Assembly: GCA_009602735.1 (NCBI GenBank)
Contig: WELA01010935.1
Span: forward strand, 153,898-217,897
Source: Mesotaenium endlicherianum
Taxonomy: Eukaryota > Streptophyta > Zygnematophyceae > Zygnematales > Mesotaeniaceae
Reading direction: 5' to 3'
Length of the DNA: 64,000 nucleotides
A program made the translations under genes and the position numbers. The notes beneath the pieces are model-generated. The model did no database searches. It saw only the letters and a program-made list of their open reading frames with translations, and had not been told where the DNA came from. Below, one piece after another: positions 42,993 through 52,988 of the stretch; positions within the stretch are counted from its first letter, which is position 1, and every line of letters begins with the position of its first letter.

Positions 42993-42996
42993 ATAT
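42993..42996. repeat. ATAT target duplication of family A (left)
   Basis: ATAT directly outside the TG terminus; the partner is at 54,716-54,719. Deleting everything between the two gives a sequence that aligns without gaps to the uninterrupted repeat at 2.25-2.6 kb. Confidence 0.6.
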
Positions 42997-43293
42997 TGTC
43001 GTGCCTAACAGTGTCGGTCCCTCGGCACGTGCGTAGCCTTCCAGCACGTGTGCCTTCGACCTGGTCGATGTGTCGGTGGCCCTCCTCACGTGTGGGCAAA
43101 CACGATCGATTGACCTTCGCACGTGTGTCGGTGACAAGCCTTACCAAGAATGACCCATCTCTGGGCTCCTGAACTTGCACCATGCAACCATGACCAACAC
43201 TCAAAGCAATGTTCTCCTTCACCCAGCTCTCACCATCTGCTTATCCTAAAACTTAGCAGAAAGTTTTGAAAATGCTTGCCTTAATTCCTCTTA
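42997..43293 (-). repeat. Family-A B2 segment (3' terminus)
   Basis: A 297-bp near-identical copy of B1 (44,552-44,852), placed after A2. It lies inside the ATAT-bounded unit and so belongs to the inserted element. Confidence 0.8.
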
Positions 43294-44551
43294 CAAGGAC
43301 GGAAGTCTCTTACTTCCACATAGGCTTTATGCCTTAAGGTTCTTGGGTTCAAAGGCGAGCAAATTGTAGTTTGCAGAAATCACACTCTAAGCAGCTTGAC
43401 ATATAACGTCAGATTCAGAGAAAATTGCCCTTCAGGCTTTTGCTTAACTTTGACAAAGTCACATCTTACAAAACTCTGCAACTACACGTCTATGCAAGCC
43501 TAGGTCAAGCTCTTCACTTAACACCGCGCCTTAACAATTCTTCACTGCCAGGCTAGGCTCACTCAATTCGTCACTGAGAGCTTTATTTGCCAATGCTGTC
43601 CTCTCTCTTCGAGATGCGAATGCGACTTCTGAGAACCTGGAAACTAACACAAAACTCACCAATTTAAGGCTGCTTCACATACATTTGTGGCGTTCGGCCG
43701 CATCTTTGCTAACTCCTAGCAAATTCAGTTCAGCAGTTGTCCTACTTTCAACAGTGAGTTTCCCGCTAGGGAACTCCTACAATCCAAACTTATCTATAAT
43801 ACACTGAGAAGAATCTTCAGCGTCGGCAGAAGCGTGGGCCTTCGGCTCTCCAATGGCCTTGGGAACTCCCTCTTCTTCTTTGTACCCTTCTTCTCCTTCC
43901 TTCTGCTCCTTCTGCTCCTTCTGAACTTGGCAAAAGTGCGTGAGAGTGAAGGACATGTCTCAGGCAAGATTCATGCCTTTCGCAGGCACCACACAGCGTC
44001 ATCTTTCGAGAATGCCGTGCTTAGTCACAAAGCTTAGCTGCATGTCACTTCTGCCTAGCCATGCTCCACTCAAACTCGTAGTCACTCAGCATGCATGCAC
44101 ACCTTGTGACTGTCGCGCGTGGCTGCTTAGCTTCTCAGGTGGCAGTCACGCCTAATTGGCTCATGGCTAAGAACTCTTGAGCGGCGTATACAAGCAAATG
44201 CCACTTGCTCAAGGTTCCCCATTGAGCGGCCGTAACCTATCTTGGCATTGCGGCCATGACCTGGCTTAATCTGCCAGTCACACAGTACTTGACTTGGTAC
44301 CTGCTGGGCGGCTCATCGCTGATCCCTAGCTTCTAGCCTCGCGGCTCTCTATGCTGTCAAAACCTCTCCCATCCCTGGGTGTGGGGCACACTAACATTGA
44401 CCCCTTGCCAGTGGTCTTGACGCCGATATAACCGCTGACTGCGACGTAATCAGTCAAGTGGTCGGTGAGTCAACGTTGACTTTCCGTACCTGGGTGGCCG
44501 TAGCTTGCGCTGCGCGTGCGGCACCGTCAAACGGATAGTGGTCGTGACAGC
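43294..44551 (-). repeat. Family-A A2 segment
   Basis: Collinear with A1 (53,540-54,715) from cttacttccacataggcttta to acggatagtggtcg. On the minus strand it starts TGTCACGACCACTATCC, just after the end of B1. Confidence 0.85.
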
Positions 44552-44852
44552 TGTTGTGCCTAATTGTGTCGGTCCCTTGGCACGTGCGTAGCCTTCTAGC
44601 ACGGGTGCCTTTGACCTGGTCGATGTGGTGGTGGCCCTCCTTACGTGTGGGCAAACACGGTCGATCGACCTTTGCACGTAAGTCGGTGTCAACCCTTACC
44701 AAGAATGACCTATCCCTGGGCTCTTGAACTTGCACCATGCAACCATGACCAACACTCGGACAATGTTCTCCTTCACCCAGCTCTCACCATCAGCTTATCC
44801 TAAGACTTAGCAGAAAGTTTTGAAAATACTTGCCTTGCCTTAATTCCTCTTA
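44552..44852 (-). repeat. Family-A B1 segment
   Basis: 301 bp between the polypurine tract and A2, repeated as B2 at 42,997-43,293. It is absent between A1 and the leader frame at 53.5 kb. Confidence 0.8.
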
Positions 44853-44866
44853 AATCCCTCCCTTTC
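44853..44866 (-). promoter_or_regulatory. Polypurine tract of family A
   Basis: On the minus strand ggaaagggagggat lies immediately upstream of B1, downstream of the coding end. It is the expected primer site for plus-strand DNA synthesis. Confidence 0.6.
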
Positions 44867-44919
44867 CGCTGAGGCGTCCTTGCCTTTTCTGCTGAAAGCT
44901 ATTATTTTCCAGCCTTGCG

Positions 44920-45165
44920 GCTAGGGGGTTTAGGAAGGCAGTCAGGACACTCCTATCGTCCTGCCATAATCTCTTCCTCGCCAACGCAGAAAGTGTGCCA
45001 ACGGGCACCACACTTATCGCAAGTTAGCATTGCTTCCTGATCATCTAGCACTTTGCAGCTGGCACAAGGCGTGGCTGGCACCAATTCCTCGGGCACAACC
45101 CTAACCGTAGGATCAATATTCGGCAAATGGCATAGCGAGCAATTATGCACGTGGTCTATCATGGT
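44920..45165 (-). pseudogene. PHD finger at the C-terminus of family A
   Basis: Reads CSLCHLPNIDPTVR, then PCASCKVLDDQEAMLTCDKC, GARWHTFC, a linker with one in-frame TAG, and ECPDCLPKPP. These are the eight zinc ligands in C4HC3 order. The CHLP motif about 20 residues upstream is shared with both family-B copies. PHD fingers bind histone tails; here the finger would tether integrase to particular chromatin. The TAG sits where other copies read through (RHLECPNC in the copy at 4.5 kb), so it is probably a mutation. Confidence 0.8.
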
Positions 45166-46246
45166 TTTACCATCAGAACCTTCCAGTCAAACGCATGTTT
45201 CACAAGTGAGATCACTGCACCTGAACTGGTGTTGATGGTGGTCTTGGTCTAGCGCTTGCGGTAGACAAAGTCTCCTTCTTGAATTTGCGTCATCTGCAGG
45301 CGGTAGCTACCGTCTCGCGTCCTGGCGTAACGCTGCGTATCTCTTTTCTGCGCAATTTTCAAATTGTTCAGCGCAGCCGGCATCATGCGCTCAAATAACG
45401 CCTTACGGCGTACCATCACCTTTAGCAGTTCATCAGGGCTGTCCAGGTCTTTCACCTGTTCAATCTCCTGCTTGATGCTGCTGGGCAGTACTGGACTTCT
45501 GCCAAACAGTATCTGATATGGCGAGTAATTCGCCAAGGCAGCCTGCTTGTTAAATCTGTAACCCGTAACCAGCCATGGCAGGGCCAAATCCCAGTCACTC
45601 TTGTCATGCTCAAGGCAGAACTTGCGTAAAGCAGACTTAATGGTTTGCACCATCCTCTCTGCCAGACCATCTGCTTGCGGATGATCTCTAGACGTAGTGC
45701 GATGATTGATGAAGCATCTATCCAAGAGTTTCTGAAAAGACCCTTGGAACTCAGACCCTTGGTCTGTCAGCACTTCTGCTGGAGCTCCATGACGCACAAT
45801 GACACCATTGAGGAGTGCTTCCTTAGACTCTCCTTAGCAGTCAGAGGGACGACCTCTATCCACTTAGAGAAATGCTCAATCATGACCATGAGATACTTGT
45901 TACCTCGCTTAGACAGCGGTAGCTCACCTGCATGATTGCAGCTCCAGCGATAGCCTAGGCCCATGATTGGCAAAGGTTGCAAGTGTGGATGTTGCTGTGT
46001 TAAACCAGCCTTGACGCGATCACAGCTTTGACAGGCCTTGATCACATCTTCACACTGCTGCTTCATGCCCCTCCACCAGTAAGACAGCTCCAAAAGACTA
46101 TATGTCTTCTTGACACCATAGTGTCCAATGTTCTCGTGCATTTCCTGCACAAGAGCTCGTCTCCTGATGGGTTTTGGCACTAACTTCTCCTGACCAGTTT
46201 CTTCAATTTTGATAAGGTTGTTGCGTTTCTAGCAAAACCTTTTAGC
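45166..46246 (-). pseudogene. int: Integrase of family A
   Basis: The zinc domain HENIGHYGVKKTYSLLE, YWWRGM and CQSCDRVK is intact. In the core the first catalytic Asp reads Asn (WSCNHAGELP), while VLTDQGSEF and GLAERMVQTIK keep the second Asp and the Glu. A frame change falls near 45,790 and stops near 46,215 and 45,249. The C-terminal domain contains DGSYRLQMTQIQEGDFVYRK. The Asn codon AAT follows TGC, as expected from TGC-GAT by a CG-to-CA change. Confidence 0.88.
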
Positions 46247-47826
46247 TCAATGGCTTACCTGGTCCTTCTCCTTCATTGATAGCCCTTCCAAGTGAGTTCT
46301 CGTCTTCAGCCAGTTCATAGTAGCTTGATCTTTCCAGATCTCTGGACTGAACAGGGGTAGAGGCTCAACTTCACCTGATGCTACCATTCCAGCCATTTCG
46401 GCTAGGCAGGCCACCAACTCTGCTGGGCTGCTCGGGTCTTCGTCCTCTCGAGCTCCTATTCTGTTGTCTGAAGATGGGTCTGGGTTCCTGCTGAGTCCAC
46501 CGGCGTCGTTGTTGCCGGCTCTGTGCACCACCGTCATTTGGTACTCTTGCAACTTAAGAGCCCAGCGAGCCAACTTACCAGTGAGGTCTCCATTCTTCAT
46601 CAACCATAGTAATGGTGAGTGATCCGTGATCAGCGTGAAGGGTCTTCCCCACGGATACTCTTTGAAGTGTGTGACAGCCCAAACCACTGCCAGCAACTCT
46701 CCTTCGTAGGACGAGTAGTTGCTCTCCGCTCGATTGTTAGAGCATGAGGCATAGGCAATGACATACTCTTCTCTAGGGCTTGCGACTTGAGTGAGCACTG
46801 CGCCAATTCCCACACGACTCCAGTCATTGTGCAGATTGAACGGCTTGGAGTAGTCAGGCGTTTGCAAGACTGGGGCTGTTACCAGCCGCTCCTTAAGCTC
46901 GTTCATTGCTTTCTCCTGAGCTTCTATCCACACAAAAGGCACATCCATCTTCAAAAGTTCCGTCAGGGGTTTCGCAATTCTGCTATAATCCTTCACAAAG
47001 TTACGATAGTATCCGCTTAGCCCTAACAGAGCTTTCAGCTTAGACACATTCGCTGGTGGAGGTATCTTGTAAATAGCCTCAGTCTTCACAGCCTCAGAGG
47101 ACATAGCATTGTTCCTAATCTCATGTCCTAGGTAAGGCACGTGTGCCTCAAAGAATCTGCACTTCCCAGGATGCAGCTTCATTTGGAATTTCTCCAGGCG
47201 CTGGAATACTTGTTCCAAGTGCTCGAGGTGCTCCTCTATGGACTGGCTGAATTCTACCACATCGTCAATGTATGGCTTAGCAAAATCCAGCACTTTATCC
47301 ATAGTCCTCTGAAATATGGCTGGGGCACTTTTAGCCCAAATGGCATTACTGTCCATTGCCAAAGTTCCCTTTGAACCCAAAAATCGGTCTTACCTCGATC
47401 TTCTATTTTCACAGGGATACGGTTGAAGCCTTGGTGCAGATGGATGATGTGGAACATCTTCCCGGTGGTGGCAATCGCAAAGATCCGCTCCGGCGTAGGC
47501 ATCACATAGCTGTCTGGCTCCGCGTAGAGATTCAGTCGCCTGTAATCTCCACACATACAAGTGGCAGTGTAATTGCCGGCCTCGTCCTTTTTAGCGACTA
47601 CTACTATGGGAGCCCCATGCAGTGAGGTAGATTTTTCAATCATGCGGAGCTTATGGAGCTCTTCGCAAGTTTTCTCCACACAGTCCCACTCTGTCTGACT
47701 GAGCTTCTGCGGCCCAAGTCTGACTGGGTTGTCAGTAGTTAGTGTAATCCCACACACTGGCAGTGGTTCTACCAATCTCCTCCTTAGTAAAAGCAAACCC
47801 CTTGCGGTGTTTCTTCAGCACCCTTT
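46247..47826 (-). pseudogene. pol: Reverse transcriptase-RNase H of family A
   Basis: RT begins with LSQTEWDCVEKTCEELHKL and IVVVAKKDEAG, then CGDYRRLNL, FHIIHLHQGFNRIPV and VMPFGLK. A single frame change near 47,330 leads to APAIFQRTMDKVLDF and the intact catalytic motif YIDDVVEFSQ. LLGLSGYYRNFV marks the connection domain. RNase H has all acids: HNDWSRVGIGAVL, YEGELLAVVWA and ITDHSPLLWLM. Apart from the frame change these enzymes look competent. Confidence 0.9.
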
Positions 47827-48352
47827 CTACTTGTGCTCTCTGCTGGGCTCAGACCATTTTCCCAATGGCAAAAGTCTCAGTTTCAGGTTGCTTTTCCCCA
47901 ACAAAGGCATCCAGTAGTTGCTACGCCTTGGGTGCAAGTGGGGGCTTTTCGCCCTCATCCTGGCCCTCAGGCTTTTCTGCCTGATTTTGGCTCTCAAGCT
48001 CTTCTGCCCGATTCTTAGGAGGTGGAGTAGCAGGCTTTGCAGCTTGCTCCTCCGTTGCCATAGGCTCTGCAGCCTGCTTCCAAGGCTTTTTACCTTTTTC
48101 AATGACGCGTCGCCTCTCCTGCTGTGAGGTGTACGTGAGGCGCCTCTGGATGGGTTACCTCAGGAACCTTTCTTCGTCGAGTGCAGTCCAACTGGTCCCG
48201 ATTCCTCCTTCTTCACGTGGTCGAGGTTGGTTTGCCACTGGCCAACCTGCAGGATCTGTCCTAGGGCTGATTGCCCAGCCCCACTCTCGCTCAATAATAG
48301 CCATGCGGGTGACGGTCATGCCATACTCCTCCCTTGCAGGTGGTGTGACCGT
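47827..48352 (-). pseudogene. Linker of family A, broken section
   Basis: Lys/Glu-rich and Pro-rich repeats such as AEKPEGQDEGEKPP in one frame and LRAKIRQKSLRARMRAKSP in another. The sequence joins the 387-codon linker frame to RT. No domain is recognised. Confidence 0.4.
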
Positions 48353-49516
48353 TCATGCCTGCGCCAACGTTTGCGGCCTTTGAGGTGTCGCTAGTTGTGC
48401 GAGGAAAGCATTATGTGCTGCGGTCAACCGGCCGATGGTGTTTCTTAGATCCATCAGTTCCCATTCCGGGATTGCAGGTGTCATGGGAGGAGGTGCCTCT
48501 GGCCTCTGCATCCTAAGATCTGATACTTGCAACAAGGGCGTGTTAATGCCTGGCGGCTCACTAATGCCCAATGCCATTGCCCTGCGAATCAAGCCGTCCT
48601 CTCCCTCTCTCTGCAGAATATCCCGCAGAGGCAAAGGAGGTGGGGCTGTGGTTTCTCGCGGAACGCCCTCTCTCTGAGCCTTTCCCTTATGCTTGAAATA
48701 TTGCTTTAGCATCCTCCTAAAAGATGCGTTACCCTCACGGGCCACCTTCCTTGGTCTGCTTGCGCAACCCTTGGGCTTACCTTGCGCTGTCTCCACTTTA
48801 GCAGTGCAGGCAGTCACCTCCAATCGTTGCGGCGGTCGTGCGGTTGACTTGGGCTCTGCCACTGAAAGACTGGCAGTTGGGGTATTGGGTGTTGGTGACT
48901 TTAGTTCTTCATAAAGGTCTGCCGGGCTTGGGCCCATCAGGTGGTCAGCTACCCAGTCGTCTGTCCTCAGCTCCTGCAAGTCAAGCAGATCCAACTCTGG
49001 CGTGGGAAGACGTGGAATTTCTTCCCTGGCTTCCCCTCCATTGTTGAGTGATGGCAACTCAAACTCTGGGAGGCCTTGCATCTCTGCATTCTCGCCCTCT
49101 TCCGGCTTCTCTGTTCCAGGAGGCGGCGGTTCATCATCTCCTCCTGTGTTGAGCCTCGCCAACTTGATGATGGCTGACTGTAGTGCGCGAGCTGCTTTTG
49201 CCACTTTCTCTTCCTTGAGTTGAGGGGCGGCTGCTTCCTGCAACTGCTCCATGATTTTTTTGGTGATCAACTCAGCTGTGCTGACAACTGTGTCTTGTGG
49301 TTGCCCTTTGGCCTCTGGCTCAAGGCTCATCGCAACAGGTGTGGCGGGCAATCTGTTGACCGTCTCCTTCCAGGCAAATGGTCTTTCCAGACCCTCCAGG
49401 ATTTCTTGAATTCTGACTGCATTCTTTGGCCCATTTGCCAATTCTGCACTGGCGTTCTTCATATCTTGACGTTGCCGCGTCTGGGGATGAGCCTTCGAAG
49501 ACCTGGTCTTTGGCAA
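48353..49516 (-). CDS. Family-A linker frame, 387 residues, function unknown
   Basis: An open frame between DNMT and RT, beginning MPKTRSSKAHPQTRQRQDMK. It has Pro- and Glu-rich middle parts (DDEPPPPGTEKPEEGE, RLPTPELDLLDL) and a basic stretch, RPRKVAREGNASFRRMLKQY. No known domain, transmembrane segment or signal is seen. The preceding 254-codon frame overlaps its start, so in a complete element both are probably part of one polyprotein. It could be a structural spacer or an accessory module. I do not recognise a homologue. Confidence 0.5.
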   Translation of the reverse strand: MPKTRSSKAHPQTRQRQDMKNASAELANGPKNAVRIQEILEGLERPFAWKETVNRLPATPVAMSLEPEAKGQPQDTVVSTAELITKKIMEQLQEAAAPQLKEEKVAKAARALQSAIIKLARLNTGGDDEPPPPGTEKPEEGENAEMQGLPEFELPSLNNGGEAREEIPRLPTPELDLLDLQELRTDDWVADHLMGPSPADLYEELKSPTPNTPTASLSVAEPKSTARPPQRLEVTACTAKVETAQGKPKGCASRPRKVAREGNASFRRMLKQYFKHKGKAQREGVPRETTAPPPLPLRDILQREGEDGLIRRAMALGISEPPGINTPLLQVSDLRMQRPEAPPPMTPAIPEWELMDLRNTIGRLTAAHNAFLAQLATPQRPQTLAQA

Positions 49517-50084
49517 TGTGCCGTAACTCAGCTTTGGTCTCTTCCTCCCCTTCCGGCATCCTCACAAATATTTGGTTGGAGTGTTCAGCAGATGATGGGA
49601 TCTCTTGTGATTTGCTTGCTGCAGCGCTCGCCAAAGGGTTTCCTTCACCAGTTGCCTGGTCTTCCATGGCTACGTCTTCTCGCAGCCTTTGCAGCTCTCT
49701 TTCCAGAGGGTCGTGTAGAGCCGCCATCCGATTGTCAATTTGCGCCAGTAGGTCTTGACACCTGGTGAGCTCCGCCACTCTGGTTTCTGTGAGTGCTTCA
49801 CCTTGGTCAGCCTCAGCTGCGTCCCTTTCAACACCATATTCTTCTTGTCGCTGATGGGCTTCCCTGATAGCTCTCTGGTCAGAGGTTGGCACCACATGGA
49901 CTCCAATTGTTACTGGTCTCGGCCTGGGCATAGGCTTGTCAGAGAATGTCATCTGCTGCCAAGTCATAATCGTCTCCACCAACCATGTCATGGAGTGATG
50001 CCCAATCATATTGGCAAATATCTTCCCAGCGTCGTCCTGTCCCACCATCGCAACAGTTTCTTGTGCAATGGAGTTGGGTACCAC
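49320..50084 (-). pseudogene. DNMT C-terminal end and start of linker, family A
   Basis: This frame takes over from the preceding one near 50,084 through a 1-base shift. Its first ~45 residues, IAQETVAMVG to ANMIGHHSMTWLVETIM, fit the last methyltransferase motifs (IX-X), where the chain returns to the SAM pocket. A Gln/Glu-rich, probably helical linker follows (HQRQEEYGVERDAAEADQGE). Whether the shift is a mutation or used in expression cannot be told from one copy. Confidence 0.55.
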
Positions 50085-52048
50085 GAGGCACCTTCCCAGG
50101 CCCGCTCTGAGAGTCCTCCGTGCCTGGCGTCGTTGATCAATACATGATGACCCAGGGTGGAGTCAAAGACCAGCCATGGATCTCTTGGCTTCATCCGGTT
50201 GTAATCCATCCCTGGATGTACGTTCTCAATCACAAACACTGGTGGGTAGAGATGCAGGCGTTCCCGCAGCATACTGATGATTTTCACCATCCAAGCCCAG
50301 TGCTGTGCTCGCGGGTCATTGAATCCCCTGTTGTTCCCAACTTGCGAGAAAGGTTGACAAGGGAATCCCGCAAAGATCCAGTCAATCCTGTAACCATACA
50401 GGTCCTCAGACTTCACATCGAGAATGTTTCCTCCAGCAAGACGCACCAAACTAGAGTCAATAGGCACCAACGCCTTGAAATGATGCATTTGCCGCGTCTG
50501 ACTCATGACCTCCTTAAATGCTGTGAAAGTACTCTCATCATTGTCCACATACAGCACTTTGGATACCTGGATACCTCGCTCAATCAGTGAGATGGTTCCA
50601 GAACCAAGTCCGGCGAACAATTCCAGCACTACTACTCCTCTCCTGCAAAAAGGATCTTCTATCCTCACAATGCCTTGCGGCAGCGGGTCTACTCTAGGCA
50701 TCAAATTTGCAGCAGACTTAACTGGATAAGAAACTGGCAGCAGCTCTTCCGGGCCACGGTCCCTGTTACTCACGGCTTCCAGTTGCCCCATAATCCGAGG
50801 TTGCCAAACCAAGGGAGTTGGCATGTTGGCGCTGGTGTAGCCCTCCTCCTTGCGTTGCATGATGAGGTCATAATGGTCTAGATACCGGTCATTTACACAA
50901 CAGTCTAACAGTCCGTAGTTTGCCTCTCCCAAGCAAACCATTTTTACAGGAATTTCCTTGTCGGCTGCCGATCTGTTGACTGGTAAGTCACCCTCTGCTT
51001 TTGCAGGTCGTGACCATACTAGGGGAATCAGAGCTTCTGTCCCCAAGAGAACATCATAATTCCCTGCCTCTGTCACCGTGCATTCTATGAGCAATGACGC
51101 CTCCTCAGGTTTCCCCAGGTTTACTGTGATTTTCACAGGCTTGTGTGTAATTCCACAAGACATTGAAATTTGCCCAGATGCAGTCCTCAACTGAAAAGGA
51201 CTTTCTTTCAGGTCCCTTGCGGTCAATCCCAGAGCTTTCACAGCTCGCTTTCCCAAGATAATTGGCTGTGCGCCGGTGTCCAACAGGATATTGGGAGCGG
51301 CCCAGTCGTTGAACGTCAAAACTCTATCTTTGTTCTGCACTATCACAGTGCTGAAATTAGTAAGCAGCGAAGCGCTGTTCGCGCCTTCCTCAGCTATGTC
51401 CAGCTGCTGTCCGGCTTCTTCAACTGTGAATGGATACGTACGACGCAGATCAGCGAGTGAAAGACAAGGAATGTGCTGAATCCGATGTTCCACCAGAGTC
51501 TTCAGCTTCTCCAGCGAATAATTAAATGTCTTGCGTGGCCCAGGCTTGGCTTGTCGTAGCTGCGCAATCTCGTTCTCATCGAGAGTGATCCAAAAGGTCT
51601 GAGGAAGCTTCCCAGCATTCCTTAGAACCAGACGGTCATGATCTGCGCGCTCCGCAGCCGTTGCAGCCACGGCCTTCTCACGCGTCAGCTGCTCGCCTTT
51701 GCAGACAGTCTTTTTGGCCACATTTGCATCATAATAGACATTAGGCACATTTATTCTTGCAAATTGAGCTTTCAACTCTACAATCTCTGCACTCATAGCA
51801 TCATACTTTTGGTTACTCTTTCGGTGACCACAGTTATCTTTCTCCTTTTTCTTACCCTTATCTGCCTCTTTCGTGGCAGCATTAGCCCATGGTGGCTTCA
51901 GATTTGAGTTCTTGGACCAACACTCATCTTCTGAGTGTCCCTTTTTGCTGCAATGTGCGCATACCTGCGCCTTGCTAGCAGACAATTGCTTAGCATCCGG
52001 GTACGAACAATCCCTCTTTTTTGATGTCTCGATTTCCCGCAATTCCAA
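50006..52048 (-). CDS. Family-A zinc knuckle, retropepsin and C5-methyltransferase frame
   Basis: 680 codons without a stop. Residues 30-43, CAHCSKKGHSEDEC, form a zinc knuckle. Residues 255-340 are a retropepsin with LLDTGAQPIILG (catalytic Asp257) and YDVLLGTEAL. Residues 472 onward are a C5-cytosine methyltransferase: motif I VVLELFAGLGSG, motif II YVDNDES, motif IV FAGFPCQPFSQVG with catalytic Cys564 (50,357-50,359), motif VI FVIENVHPG. The target-recognition region and last motifs run into the next frame near 50,084. The enzyme would transfer a methyl group from SAM to cytosine in DNA. The gag frame overlaps the start by 59 bases, with pol in the +1 frame. All methyltransferase catalytic residues visible here are intact. 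Confidence 0.92.
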   Translation of the reverse strand: MELREIETSKKRDCSYPDAKQLSASKAQVCAHCSKKGHSEDECWSKNSNLKPPWANAATKEADKGKKKEKDNCGHRKSNQKYDAMSAEIVELKAQFARINVPNVYYDANVAKKTVCKGEQLTREKAVAATAAERADHDRLVLRNAGKLPQTFWITLDENEIAQLRQAKPGPRKTFNYSLEKLKTLVEHRIQHIPCLSLADLRRTYPFTVEEAGQQLDIAEEGANSASLLTNFSTVIVQNKDRVLTFNDWAAPNILLDTGAQPIILGKRAVKALGLTARDLKESPFQLRTASGQISMSCGITHKPVKITVNLGKPEEASLLIECTVTEAGNYDVLLGTEALIPLVWSRPAKAEGDLPVNRSAADKEIPVKMVCLGEANYGLLDCCVNDRYLDHYDLIMQRKEEGYTSANMPTPLVWQPRIMGQLEAVSNRDRGPEELLPVSYPVKSAANLMPRVDPLPQGIVRIEDPFCRRGVVVLELFAGLGSGTISLIERGIQVSKVLYVDNDESTFTAFKEVMSQTRQMHHFKALVPIDSSLVRLAGGNILDVKSEDLYGYRIDWIFAGFPCQPFSQVGNNRGFNDPRAQHWAWMVKIISMLRERLHLYPPVFVIENVHPGMDYNRMKPRDPWLVFDSTLGHHVLINDARHGGLSERAWEGASWYPTPLHKKLLRWWDRTTLGRYLPI

Positions 52049-52988
52049 CAGCCCTCTGCTGTCTCAGCAGTGTTGGCGTGCTTAGCAAACCTTTGAAAGA
52101 CCCGCTCTTCTTTTTAATTTGAAAATCAGAGCTATTGGCCTTAGGCTGAAAGGATTCCTCCCTTCTCTCAGGAGCCATAAGCGTCCTGGAAGCCTCCTTG
52201 TACCAAACTTTACCTTCGTCGACATTGCGTGCTATTTCAGCAGCCTCGTGGATGTTCCAGACGATTCCGCGTTTCGCAGATAGGTATGGCCTGACCTCCC
52301 AATCTGTGTCTTTACCCAGACACAATAAGAATTTGTCAGCCACAATCCTAGGCTCACAGATTCCTGCCTTCTTGGCAAGGTCTACCAATCTGGATCTGAC
52401 CTCCATCACTGTCTCGTTCTTCTGACGGACAAAATGCACGTAATGGTGCACCTTAAGACTGCGATCCTCTGGGAATTTTGCTTCCAGCAACGTAAAGAAA
52501 CGATGCAGACAGTGCTCAGAGTCTAACTGGTCATCCCCAGCCTCTACATCCTTACGGCAACTAGCCAACGCTTGCGCATGGCTTGCTTCCGTGGTGGCAC
52601 TATCACCATGCTGCCCTGTAAAAGGTGCAGCCCTGCACGTTACTCGTTCCTGAGCATTAGCATTCTTTTCAGACAATTCTGCACACACTTTACGCAATTC
52701 TGCGATAGACCCAGCATCATCATCTCGAAGAGCTGCTCGCTGCTGACCCTCAGTGAGTTGCCTCATGGCATCTATTAATTCTTGTGTTAGTGCAGCTAAG
52801 TCTACGCTCTCAACACGTGCAGCAGGTATCGCTCTTCCTGATGACAAAGCGGACAGGCGGGCTTTCGCAGCCTCTTTTTGGACTTTTAAATCTCTTGCCT
52901 TCTTTTGCTCGTCAAACGCCCATTCCTCGGTAAGGTTCTCATCCTTCCGGAATTGGCGATAAAGCAACATGCCATCCTTGTCCAAATA
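51990..52988 (-). CDS. gag: Gag of family A
   Basis: About 330 codons that follow, in frame, the TAG ending the leader frame. The first residues, YLDKDGMLLYRQFRKDENLT, are followed by a charged helical region (FDEQKKARDLKVQKEAAKAR). A capsid-like part follows with HCLHRFFTLLEAKFPEDRS and KNETVMEVRSRLVDLAKKAG. Near the end two 1-base frame breaks are needed to read a first zinc knuckle, CWNCGKSRHQKRDC, ahead of the second knuckle in the next frame. Gag would package element RNA. Degraded copies lie at 1.43-2.25 kb and 11.78-12.49 kb. Confidence 0.75.
   Translation of the reverse strand, partial: YLDKDGMLLYRQFRKDENLTEEWAFDEQKKARDLKVQKEAAKARLSALSSGRAIPAARVESVDLAALTQELIDAMRQLTEGQQRAALRDDDAGSIAELRKVCAELSEKNANAQERVTCRAAPFTGQHGDSATTEASHAQALASCRKDVEAGDDQLDSEHCLHRFFTLLEAKFPEDRSLKVHHYVHFVRQKNETVMEVRSRLVDLAKKAGICEPRIVADKFLLCLGKDTDWEVRPYLSAKRGIVWNIHEAAEIARNVDEGKVWYKEASRTLMAPERREESFQPKANSSDFQIKKKSGSFKGLLSTPTLLRQQRAVGIAGNRDIKKEGLFVPGC

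Noticed and set aside
42997-43293. Reading the B2 segment as part of a neighbouring solo LTR and not of family A
   Set aside because: The empty-site alignment with the repeat at 2.25-2.6 kb places the element boundary outside B2, at the ATAT duplication.
50006-52048. The C5-methyltransferase as a host gene (DNMT1/CMT/DRM)
   Set aside because: It is in frame with a zinc knuckle and retropepsin and lies between these and RT. It lacks the BAH, bromo-adjacent or UBA domains of plant enzymes, and a second transposon family shows the same placement.
52010-52048. Programmed -1 frameshift at an A6G run between family-A gag and pol
   Set aside because: The codon phase gives A-AAA-AGA and not a proper X-XXY-YYZ heptamer, and a second frame break lies just upstream, so simple indels are more likely.
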